NCBI GenBank assembly: GCA_002049885.1
Contig: MVCS01000026.1
Coordinates: 1 to 10,828, forward strand
DNA: 10,828 nucleotides
Direction of reading: 5' to 3'
Source of the DNA: Planctomycetales bacterium 4484_123
GTDB taxonomy: Bacteria > Planctomycetota > Phycisphaerae > SM23-33
Shown here: positions 1-6,440 of the stretch, one piece after another
Position numbering within the stretch: the stretch's first letter is position 1
How the letters are laid out: each line of letters starts with the position of its first letter
Position numbers and translations under genes: made by a program
Notes under the pieces: generated by a model
Database searches by the model: none
What the model was told of the DNA's origin: nothing
Seen by the model: the letters and a program-made list of their open reading frames with translations, nothing else

Positions 1-201
1 GAGCGGGCCCTGGTGGCGGGGAAGCTCAGCGAACCGTTGGCCCGCCGCTGCCGGGAGGTTCTGGATCGCCGGCTGGAGTTCCTGCGCCTGTACCACTGGC
101 CGCGGTGGTTCACCTACGCCTCCGACCGCACTTGGCAGGGGCTGTCCGAGGAGCTCTTCCAGTTGGCTTACGAGGTGGCCAAGGAGCTCGAAGGGAAGTA
201 A
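1..201 (+). CDS. C-terminal fragment of an unrecognised protein
   Basis: The reading frame is open from the first base of the window and ends at TAA 199-201, giving 66 visible residues; the true start lies outside the window. The fragment is rich in Arg, Leu and Glu and looks helical. It has an aromatic stretch (LYHWPRWFTYASDRTW) followed by a charged amphipathic end (EELFQLAYEVAKELEGK). I see no catalytic motif, membrane segment or signal peptide and do not recognise the family. It converges on lysC, with only 19 bases between the two stop codons. A GTG at 13 is in frame but is unlikely to be the true start, because coding-like sequence continues upstream of it. Confidence 0.6.
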   Translation, partial: ERALVAGKLSEPLARRCREVLDRRLEFLRLYHWPRWFTYASDRTWQGLSEELFQLAYEVAKELEGK

Positions 202-220
202 CGCCGCAGGCGTAGCGCGC

Positions 221-793
221 TCAGGACTTCCTGGCCCTCTTGGTGACCTTTGTGGTCTTTGCGGTGTTTCTGCGCTTCGCGGTTTTCTTTCTTGTGCTCT
301 TTGTGCTTCGAGCGCGTTTTCGGCCCAGGCCGAAGGCATCGTGCACCACCCGCAGTGCCTTGGGGCCGTCCTCCTGGGCGATGATGCAGGAGATGGCTAT
401 CTCGCTGGTGGTGATGTTGCGTATGTTGATACCGGCCCGGGCCAGGGCGGCGAACATGCGTTCGGCCACGCCCGTGTGCACCCGCATGCCCACGCCCGCC
501 ACCGAGACCTTGGCCAGGTCCTGCTCGAACTCCGCAGTCATGCCCCTGGTCTTGCTGCACAACTGCTGGCATACCTTCCGGGCGTCGGGCAGGTCGACCA
601 GGTCCACGGTGAACGACACCGTTGCCAGCTTGGGTGTGATCTCGGTCTGAATGATGTCGTCCACGACGATCTTGGCGGCGGCGAGGGTGTGGAAGATCCT
701 GGCTGCCAGCCCCGGCCGGTCGGGAACGTTCCGCAGGGTGATCACGGCCAGGTCGGTCTTGAGGGCAGCGCCGCTGACGACGATCCGCTCCAT
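221..793 (-). other. Possible internal start producing an aspartokinase regulatory (beta) subunit
   Basis: Met246 of LysC (ATG at 791-793) begins the phrase MERIVVSGAALKTDLAVI at the exact junction between kinase and ACT domains. In Bacillus subtilis and Corynebacterium glutamicum, lysC has an in-frame internal start at the equivalent place and makes a separate ACT-only beta subunit. Here the codon is preceded by AGGA with only one base between, a poor ribosome-binding spacing; a better GGAAAGGAA lies about 27 bases upstream, too far to serve. The position fits but the translation signal is weak. Confidence 0.3.
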
Positions 794-1528
794 GTCCTGC
801 GTTTCGGCCACGATCAGGGTTCCTTTCCGGTTCGAGCCGCTGCCGCGCACGTGGATGGGGACGTTGTACTTCTTGGCGAACTCCACCGCCCGGTTGTGCA
901 GCACCGAGGCACCCAGTGAAGACAGCTCCAGCATTTCGTCGTAGCTGATGCGGCCAATCTTGCGTGCGTTGGGGACGATGCGCGGGTCGGCGGTGTACAC
1001 CCCGTCCACGTCGGTGTAGTTCTCGCACTCGGCGCCCAGGCTGGCGGCGATGGCCACGAGGGTGACGTTGGAGCCGCCCCGGCCCAGCGTGGTCACCGTG
1101 CCGTCCTCGGTCACCCCTTGAAAGCCGGCCACGATCACCACCTTGCCGGCGTCCAGCTCGCGGCGAATACGCTCCACGTTTATGTGCTTGATTCGCGCCT
1201 TGGTGTGCACGTCGTCGGTGACCAGGCCGACCTGGCCGGCGGTGAAGCTGATGGCCGGCACGCCCATCTTCTCCAGCGCCATGGCCATCAACGAGATGGT
1301 CACCTGCTCGCCCGTGGCCAGCAGCTGGTCCATCTCCCTCTTGGGCGGGTTATCGGAGACCTGGTGAGCCAGCTCGATGAGCCGGTCGGTGGTCTTGCCC
1401 ATGGCCGAGATGACCATCACCACCTGCTTGCCGGCCTTGCGGGCGCGGATGGCTCGACGGGCGGCGGCGCGGATCTTCTCGGCATCCGCCACGCTGGTGC
1501 CGCCGAACTTCATTACCACGATGCTCAT
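221..1528 (-). CDS. lysC: Aspartate kinase (aspartokinase) with unusual basic C-terminal tail
   Basis: This enzyme phosphorylates L-aspartate to 4-phospho-L-aspartate, the first step to lysine, threonine and methionine. The protein has 435 residues. KFGGTSV (7-13) is the ATP/aspartate-binding signature, ATGEQV (71-76) and GRGGSN (149-154) are kinase loops, and YTDVDGVYTADPR (171-183) is the conserved nucleotide-binding segment. Two ACT domains follow (about 260-335 and 340-400), the usual site of feedback inhibition by lysine and/or threonine. The family normally ends near VVHDAFGL, here 394-401. This protein then has about 32 extra residues (404-435), almost all Lys, Arg, Thr, Ser and Ala, encoded by a 9-base periodic repeat. 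The ATG at 1526-1528 has an AAGGG eight bases upstream. It is the last of three threonine-pathway genes on this strand, 177 bases after the homoserine kinase candidate. The identification is firm; which amino acid inhibits it is not visible. Confidence 0.96.
   Translation of the reverse strand: MSIVVMKFGGTSVADAEKIRAAARRAIRARKAGKQVVMVISAMGKTTDRLIELAHQVSDNPPKREMDQLLATGEQVTISLMAMALEKMGVPAISFTAGQVGLVTDDVHTKARIKHINVERIRRELDAGKVVIVAGFQGVTEDGTVTTLGRGGSNVTLVAIAASLGAECENYTDVDGVYTADPRIVPNARKIGRISYDEMLELSSLGASVLHNRAVEFAKKYNVPIHVRGSGSNRKGTLIVAETQDMERIVVSGAALKTDLAVITLRNVPDRPGLAARIFHTLAAAKIVVDDIIQTEITPKLATVSFTVDLVDLPDARKVCQQLCSKTRGMTAEFEQDLAKVSVAGVGMRVHTGVAERMFAALARAGINIRNITTSEIAISCIIAQEDGPKALRVVHDAFGLGRKRARSTKSTRKKTAKRRNTAKTTKVTKRARKS
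227..307 (-). repeat. 9-base periodic A-rich repeat encoding the LysC tail
   Basis: Read on the minus strand, the sequence falls into degenerate nine-base units such as AGCACAAAG, ACCGCAAAG, ACCACAAAG and GTCACCAAG. In the lysC frame these give tripeptides of the form [ST]-x-[KR] (STK, TAK, TTK, VTK). In the next frame the same DNA reads as His/Lys-rich HKEHK- and KDHKGH-type sequence. The block stands out as poor in G on the coding strand and rich in T runs on the plus strand. Similar tandem strings are scattered in many bacterial genomes, planctomycetes among them (general knowledge, not searched here). It ends just before the lysC stop codon. Confidence 0.7.
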
Positions 1529-1636
1529 TACCCTTGCCCTTGCCGCCTTTCGAGCCCGCTGCCGGAACGGCGGGCCGGGGTTGCGCTAGCGTAAGCAAAT
1601 CGGTCCGACATGCAAGGCTGGTCCGAGCTTCGAGAG

Positions 1637-1705
1637 GGACGACGGCCGGCATGGTGCCTGGGTGCATGGTTCCCGCGCGGCGTGCCCCGGCCAACGCCGT
1701 CGTCC
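1637..1705 (-). terminator. Long-loop inverted repeat directly after the apgM-like stop codon
   Basis: GGACGACGGC at 1637-1646 and GCCGTCGTCC at 1696-1705 are perfect 10-base reverse complements enclosing 49 bases. The right arm abuts the stop codon of the apgM-like gene (1706-1708), so in the minus-strand RNA the stem begins immediately after translation ends. There is no U-tract, so it is not a classical intrinsic terminator. It could be a Rho-independent-like barrier, a 3'-end stabiliser or a leader structure for lysC. The remainder of the 177-base gap (1529-1636) holds the lysC ribosome-binding site and no convincing promoter. Confidence 0.35.
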
Positions 1706-2893
1706 TCAACCGGCCCTCAAGAAGTACTCCATCAGCTCCCAGCCCCTCTCGATCCTGAGGTCGGACTGTTCGGCGGCTTCCTCGTTGAACGGGCGCTGGA
1801 CGAGGCAGGGGACGTTGGTGCCGGCGATGGCGAAGGGCACCGGGTCGTGCGTGTGCGTGCGCCGGGTGCAGGGTGTGGGGTGGTCCGGCAGGACCATGAT
1901 CCGCCAGGCGTCCGGTTCGTTCTCCAGGTGCCGCAGCAGCGGGGCGACGATGTGGCGGTCGATCTGCTCCAGGGCATGCACCTTGGCCTTGGGGTCGGCC
2001 TGGTGGGCGGCCTCGTCAGGGGCTTCGACGTGCACGCAGACGATGTCGTGGTCGTCCAGGGCCTCCACGGCGGCACTGCCCTTGCCGGCGTAGTTGGTGT
2101 CCACGAAGCCGGTGGCGCCCGGCACCTCGATGCAGTCCCACCCGATGAGCCTGGCCAGGCCGCGGACGAGGTCCACGGCGGTTATGGCCGCCCCCCACAG
2201 GCCGAAGCGCTCGGCGAAGGCTGGCAGCTCCGGCATCTTGCCCTGACCCCAGAGCCAGATGTGCGTGGCGGGATTCTCGCCCAGGTCGCGCCGGACCTGG
2301 TTGATTTCGTGCTCGGCCAGGATGTTCTCGCTGCGCTGGATCAGTCTGGTCAGGGTTTCGCTGCCTTGGCCGCGGGGGAGGTAGCCGGTGACCTTCTGGC
2401 CCAGGATGTCGTGCGGCGGGGTGGTGGTGACCTTCACTTCCTCGGCAAGGGTCATCAGGTGGCGGTAGGAGATGCCGGGATAGAACCGGATGCGCTCGCC
2501 GCCCAGCGTGCGGTTGAGCTCGTCGATGAGGGCGGAGGCCTCCTCGGTGGAGATGTGGCCGGCGGAGTAGTCTTCCATCACCTCCTCGATGACGGTCACG
2601 AAATTGCACCGGAAGACCCACTCGTCTGCCCGCAGCTCCAGCCCCTTGGCGGCGGCCTCCAGAGGAGCCCGACCGGTGTAGTAGCGGCGGGGGTCGTAGC
2701 CCAGGACCGAGAGGATGGCCACGTCCGAGCCGGGGTCCATCTTCTCCGGGACGGTGCGAACCATGCCCAGCTTGCCGCTCTGGCTGATGCGGTCCATGTG
2801 GGGCGTGTGGGCCGCCGCCAGCGGGGTTCGGCCGTCGAGTTCCTCCAAGGGCACGTCAGCGGCGCCGTCCGGGATGACGATGGCGTATTTCAT
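1706..2893 (-). CDS. apgM: ApgM-family phosphotransferase, probable homoserine kinase
   Basis: The 395-residue protein belongs to the archaeal-type cofactor-independent phosphoglycerate mutase family of the alkaline phosphatase superfamily. Visible active-site parts are the metal ligand Asp9 in IPDGAAD; Ser56, the residue phosphorylated in this family, in PGSDVAILSVLGYDP (54-68); Asp293 and His297 in EAPDEAAHQAD; Asp337-His338 in LPDHPTP; and His349 in THTHDPVP (346-353). The length is normal. A subgroup of this family has been proposed to be a non-orthologous homoserine kinase because it lies beside threonine genes. Here it sits exactly between hom and lysC and no GHMP-type ThrB is present, so ATP-dependent phosphorylation of homoserine is the preferred role. 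Glycolytic 3-phosphoglycerate/2-phosphoglycerate mutase activity is the alternative. The ATG at 2891-2893 begins the family's usual MKYAIVIPDG; no good ribosome-binding site precedes it. Family certain, substrate inferred. Confidence 0.9.
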   Translation of the reverse strand: MKYAIVIPDGAADVPLEELDGRTPLAAAHTPHMDRISQSGKLGMVRTVPEKMDPGSDVAILSVLGYDPRRYYTGRAPLEAAAKGLELRADEWVFRCNFVTVIEEVMEDYSAGHISTEEASALIDELNRTLGGERIRFYPGISYRHLMTLAEEVKVTTTPPHDILGQKVTGYLPRGQGSETLTRLIQRSENILAEHEINQVRRDLGENPATHIWLWGQGKMPELPAFAERFGLWGAAITAVDLVRGLARLIGWDCIEVPGATGFVDTNYAGKGSAAVEALDDHDIVCVHVEAPDEAAHQADPKAKVHALEQIDRHIVAPLLRHLENEPDAWRIMVLPDHPTPCTRRTHTHDPVPFAIAGTNVPCLVQRPFNEEAAEQSDLRIERGWELMEYFLRAG

Positions 2894-2919
2894 TTGGGAT
2901 GCCCGCTAGTCGCTCTCCG

Positions 2920-2991
2920 GCGGCCCACCGTCAACCGCCAACGGCCTGGTCACAGTCATCGGTTCGCAGTCCAGACCTACCGGTGGGCCGC
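2920..2991 (-). repeat. 11-base perfect inverted repeat in the hom-apgM gap
   Basis: GCGGCCCACCG at 2920-2930 and CGGTGGGCCGC at 2981-2991 are exact reverse complements separated by 50 bases. A smaller nested pair, AACCG at 2933-2937 and CGGTT at 2960-2964, could form a second stem in the loop. The element occupies most of the 116-base gap between the hom stop codon and the apgM-like start. There is no T-tract. Its geometry closely matches the inverted repeat after the apgM-like gene, although the arm sequences differ. It may be a terminator for hom, a processing site or a protein-binding site. Confidence 0.4.
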
Positions 2992-3009
2992 AATCAATCT
3001 GTCCTGGAC

Positions 3010-4341
3010 TCATTCTATGCTCTCGGGGTGCTCCTGCACCATACGGATGCAGACGCAGGGGGCCTTGACCGTGGGGTGGTTGTTGATGATGCTGAGGGCG
3101 GCGTCGAGGTCGGCCTGGAGGGCCTCGGCGGTGGTTATCACCACGGGCACGCCCTGGGATTGCTCGTCGCTGCGGGGCTCGTGTTGGAGTACCGAGGAGA
3201 TACTGATGTCGTGATCGCCCAGCACCTTGGCGATGGTGCCCAGCACGCCGGGCCTGTCGGCGACCTGAAGCCTGAGGTAGTACCTGCAACGCACGGAGCG
3301 GATGTCGAGCTGCTCGGCTTGCGGGCAGCGGTCCGGCCAGAGCTTCAGGTGCTGGAATCGCTCCCGGGCGTTGCCCAGGGCGATGGAGATAATGTCGGCC
3401 ACCACGGCGGCGGCGGTGGGCCGGCCCCCGGCCCCGCGCCCGTAGTACATGGTGTGTCCGGCGTTGTCGGCATAGACGCTGACGGCGTTGAAAGGCCCGG
3501 TCACCCAGGCCAGCGGGTGTCGCGTGGAGATGAACGCCGGGTGCACCCGCAGCGACAGGCCCTCTTCCTGCCGGCGGGCGATGGCCAGCAGCTTGATGAC
3601 GTAGCCCAGCTCCTGGCCGTAGCGGACGTCCTGGAGTTGGAGGTGGTCGATACCCTCCACGTGCACCCTCTCGAGGTCGATGCGGCGGGCGAACGCCAGG
3701 GCCGCCAGGATGGCCAGTTTGTGGGCCGAATCCGCGCCGCTGACGTCCAGGGCGGGGTCGGCCTCGGCCAGGCCCCGCTGCTGGGCCTCGGAGAGGGCCT
3801 CGGCGTAGCTCTGCCGGCGCTGGGTCATGGCCGTCAGGATGTAGTTGCAGGTGCCGTTGACGATGCCGTACAGGGCCTCGATCCGGTCGGCGGCGAGCTG
3901 GCCGGTCAGGGCCGCGATAATGGGAATGGCCCCAGCACAGCTCGCCTCGAAGCCGATGCACGTGCCCTGTTGGCGCGCCAGGGCCCACAGCTCCGGGCCG
4001 TGGTGTGCCAGCAGGGCCTTGTTGGCGGTGACCACGGCCTTGCCCGCCTTCAGGGCGCAGGTGACGATGTCGTGGGCGGCGGTGGTTCCCCCGACAAGTT
4101 CCACCACCACGTCAGTCGGGTGACGGGAGAGGGCCTGGGCCAGGTCGGGGCAAAACAAGTCCTCGTCCAGAGACAGCTCCCGGGCGTGCGTGAAGTCGGC
4201 CTCGACGATGGCGCGGAGTCGCAGCGACACGCCCACCCGCCTGGTCAAGTGTTCGGCCTGCCGGGTCAGCAGCCGGGCGACGGCCCCGCCGACCGTCCCA
4301 CAACCGACCAGGACGATGTTGCATTCTTCAGAGGCACTCAC
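3010..4341 (-). CDS. hom: Homoserine dehydrogenase with C-terminal ACT domain
   Basis: This cytoplasmic enzyme reduces aspartate 4-semialdehyde to homoserine with NAD(P)H, the branch point to threonine and methionine. From the GTG at 4341 the protein has 443 residues. The Rossmann dinucleotide loop is GCGTVGG (13-19), with TANKALLA around Lys108 and NGTCNYILT (162-170). Glu193, Asp204 and Lys208 keep the spacing of the catalytic and substrate-binding residues of yeast homoserine dehydrogenase (208/219/223). A C-terminal ACT domain (about 355-432, starting near LQVADRPGVLG) implies allosteric control, usually by threonine. Starts at 4350 (GTG) and 4347 (ATG) are also in frame. I prefer 4341 because AGGAG at 4350-4354 lies eight bases before it but overlaps or nearly abuts the other two. 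It is the first of the three threonine-pathway genes, 111 bases downstream of rseP. Confidence 0.95.
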   Translation of the reverse strand: MSASEECNIVLVGCGTVGGAVARLLTRQAEHLTRRVGVSLRLRAIVEADFTHARELSLDEDLFCPDLAQALSRHPTDVVVELVGGTTAAHDIVTCALKAGKAVVTANKALLAHHGPELWALARQQGTCIGFEASCAGAIPIIAALTGQLAADRIEALYGIVNGTCNYILTAMTQRRQSYAEALSEAQQRGLAEADPALDVSGADSAHKLAILAALAFARRIDLERVHVEGIDHLQLQDVRYGQELGYVIKLLAIARRQEEGLSLRVHPAFISTRHPLAWVTGPFNAVSVYADNAGHTMYYGRGAGGRPTAAAVVADIISIALGNARERFQHLKLWPDRCPQAEQLDIRSVRCRYYLRLQVADRPGVLGTIAKVLGDHDISISSVLQHEPRSDEQSQGVPVVITTAEALQADLDAALSIINNHPTVKAPCVCIRMVQEHPESIE

Positions 4342-4349
4342 AAGCATCA

Positions 4350-4354
4350 CTCCT
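4350..4354 (-). promoter_or_regulatory. Ribosome-binding site that decides the hom start
   Basis: On the minus strand AGGAG occupies 4354 to 4350. Eight bases separate it from the GTG at 4341-4339, a near-ideal spacing, whereas the ATG at 4347 would have only two and the GTG at 4350 overlaps the motif. This favours the shorter hom protein beginning MSASEECNIVLVG. Confidence 0.5.
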
Positions 4355-4422
4355 GACGGCCCGCCCGGGGGCGCCTGTCCCGGCCGGGGCTCATCCGCAA
4401 CCGGCGGCCGCCCTTCGCACGG

Positions 4423-4445
4423 GCGCCGGGCCGGGGCCCCGGCGC
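4423..4445 (-). terminator. Very GC-rich hairpin just after rseP
   Basis: GCGCCGGG at 4423-4430 pairs with CCCGGCGC at 4438-4445 across a seven-base loop; an alternative register is the perfect 14-base palindrome at 4430-4443. It begins eight bases past the rseP stop codon (4453-4455) in the direction of transcription and has no U-tract. It could end the dxr-rseP transcript before hom. The surrounding gap is so GC-rich that some self-complementarity is expected by chance. Confidence 0.4.
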
Positions 4446-4452
4446 GCTGCGC

Positions 4453-6399
4453 TCAGTGATTCACCCACCGCATGATGTCCTGGAAGGTGACGGCCACGAG
4501 CAGGCCGAGAATCAGTATCCACCCGGCGGTGTAAATGCCCACGAGTACTTTGGGCGGCAGGGGCCGGCCGCGAAGCTTCTCGACAAGCACCAGCACCACG
4601 TGTCCGCCGTCGAGCACGGGCAGGGGCAGGAAGTTGAAAACCGCGATGATCGCCGAGAGCATGGCCATGAAGTACATCAGCTCGATCGGGTCGTGCCGGG
4701 CGATGAGCACGGCGGCGAAGCCGATGCCCACCGGGCCGGCGGCGCCCTTGGGGCTGACCCGCCCCTGGAGCAGACGTACCAGCCCCTTCCACGTCCGCAC
4801 GATCCAGTCCCAGGTGTCCTTCACCCCCCACCACACGGCGCGCAAAGGATCGACGCGGATCACGTCGGTGCGAAGGGGTTCTCCTTCGGCAAGGTGTATC
4901 GCCGGCAGGACCACGCTGAAGCGCCCCGGGTCGAAAAGCTTTTCGGTAAGCAGGCCGATTCGTGCCGTCTTGGTCTGCCCGTCCAGGCGGTAGGTCAGCG
5001 TGACCTCCTTGCCCAGGGCCGATTTCAGAGCGATGAAGACCTCCGGCCAGGTCTTCACCGGGGTGTCGTTGACCTTGGTTATGACGGCGCGGGGGACGAT
5101 GCCGGCCTTGTCTGCGGCGGAGTCCTCGGCCACCCTGGCCACGACCGTCTCGTTCTGCACCGGCAGCAACATGGCGCCGATGACATTGCGAAGCTCCCGG
5201 CGCGTGGGCCTCAGAGGGGTCTCGACGATCTTGCCGTCGCGGAGGACGCGGATGTAGGTCTGGGTCCCGCGGAGTTTCTCGTTGGCCTGGTGGATCTGCG
5301 TCCGGCTGGGATATTCGATGCCGGCGTACTCCACGATGATGTCGCCGACCTTCAGGCCGGCCTTGGCTGCGGGCATGCCTTCCTGAAGCTTGCCGATCTC
5401 CAGGCGGGCCGCCATGCCCAGTATCTCCAGCATCTCCGGACTGTCACTGAAGAGGTAGGGCTTGACGGCCACGGGGATGCGCCGGCCGGCGCGGATGGCC
5501 GTGACCTCCACCTGTCCGCTGGCCAGGTCCACCGCTGACAGCAGGTCGCTGCTCAGGCCCGTCGGTCGGCCGTTGACCTCGCCGACGATGTCCCCCGGCT
5601 GGAAGCGTTCCCGGCCAGCGTAGTGGTGCTCGGTGGGCTCGTTGATAACGAACGCCGGGCTGATGCCGAAGACGTACTGCTCGGGTATGCCCTCGCCCTT
5701 GTCGGGCTTCAGCAGTTTCGGCTTGAGCAGCACGTCGAAGTCGATCTCCCGGCCGTTGACCGTGCGGCGGACGGTCAGGCGGAAGGTTTCGTCCCGCCCG
5801 CTCAGGCCGGAGGTGAAGCTCAGTTCGCGGAAGCGGAAGATGCGCTTGCCGTCGATGGCCAGGATGCGGTCGCCGGGCCTCAAGCCGACGGCCTTGTCCA
5901 CTCCCATCGCCTGGGCGACCTTCTCGGGCAGGACCACCGTGGCCGCGGGAAAGCCCTCGCGGACGGAGCCCACCACCGGGGCCTGGAAACGTATGCCGAT
6001 GAGATAGACCACCACGAACGCGACGACGGCCAGCACCACGTTCATGGCCACGCCGGCCGCCAGGATGACCAGGCGCTTCCGCGGCGGTGCCAGCCGCCAG
6101 TCGCCCGGGCTGGCCTCGCCGGCGGCCACGGGGTTGAAGTCGTCCTGGCCCAGCATGTGGACATAGCCGCCCAGCGGCAGCAGGCCCATACGGTAGAGGG
6201 TCTCGCCGCGCCGGAAAGACCACACTCGCGGGCCGAAGCCGATGGAGAACCTCAGCACCTTCACCCCCGCCCACTTGGCCGCCAGGAAGTGACCCAGTTC
6301 GTGGAAGAAGATCACCAGGCCCAGCCCGATGAGGAACTGACAGATGGGCCAGACCCATCGCGTCCAGTACGTCGCCAGCGCATCAACCACGGCATCCAT
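4453..6399 (-). CDS. rseP: Site-2 intramembrane zinc metalloprotease, RseP family, with four PDZ-like segments
   Basis: This inner-membrane protease of the M50 family cuts substrates within the bilayer; E. coli RseP releases sigma E by cleaving the anti-sigma factor RseA and also clears signal peptides. The protein has 648 residues. The first membrane helix carries HELGH (33-37), the zinc-binding and catalytic motif. The last part carries GPVGI and then LDGGH (596-600), the third zinc ligand. Hydrophobic helices lie near 17-37, 111-135, 570-595 and 610-636. Between them are four PDZ-like segments with ligand-loop or strand signatures at LRPGDRILAIDGK (173-185), FQPGDIVGEVNG (266-277), LKVGDIIVEYAG (349-360) and a degenerate one around 406-480. 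E. coli RseP is about 450 residues with two PDZ domains, so this periplasmic region is expanded. The ATG at 6397-6399 has AGAGG (6409-6413) nine bases upstream; the frame stays open further upstream only by chance through dxr. It follows dxr by 41 bases, a common bacterial pairing. Confidence 0.95.
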   Translation of the reverse strand: MDAVVDALATYWTRWVWPICQFLIGLGLVIFFHELGHFLAAKWAGVKVLRFSIGFGPRVWSFRRGETLYRMGLLPLGGYVHMLGQDDFNPVAAGEASPGDWRLAPPRKRLVILAAGVAMNVVLAVVAFVVVYLIGIRFQAPVVGSVREGFPAATVVLPEKVAQAMGVDKAVGLRPGDRILAIDGKRIFRFRELSFTSGLSGRDETFRLTVRRTVNGREIDFDVLLKPKLLKPDKGEGIPEQYVFGISPAFVINEPTEHHYAGRERFQPGDIVGEVNGRPTGLSSDLLSAVDLASGQVEVTAIRAGRRIPVAVKPYLFSDSPEMLEILGMAARLEIGKLQEGMPAAKAGLKVGDIIVEYAGIEYPSRTQIHQANEKLRGTQTYIRVLRDGKIVETPLRPTRRELRNVIGAMLLPVQNETVVARVAEDSAADKAGIVPRAVITKVNDTPVKTWPEVFIALKSALGKEVTLTYRLDGQTKTARIGLLTEKLFDPGRFSVVLPAIHLAEGEPLRTDVIRVDPLRAVWWGVKDTWDWIVRTWKGLVRLLQGRVSPKGAAGPVGIGFAAVLIARHDPIELMYFMAMLSAIIAVFNFLPLPVLDGGHVVLVLVEKLRGRPLPPKVLVGIYTAGWILILGLLVAVTFQDIMRWVNH

Positions 6400-6440
6400 G
6401 CAAACGGACCTCTCAAGCCTGCGGCCTGCAACCGGGAAGT

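Noticed and set aside
202..212. CGCC-GCA-GGCG mini hairpin between the convergent stop codons as a bidirectional terminator
   Set aside because: Four base pairs with no T-tract are not distinguishable from chance in this GC-rich DNA.
1583..1616. Weak -35/-10 pair (TTGCAT, TACGCT, 16-base spacing) before lysC
   Set aside because: Only three of six bases match in each box, too weak to call a promoter in an organism whose promoter consensus is unknown.
1610..3214. Long plus-strand open frames opposite the apgM-like, hom, rseP and lysC genes
   Set aside because: They are antisense shadows common in high-GC DNA, rich in Gly, Val, Asp, His and Gln, without motifs, and each lies over a firmly identified gene.
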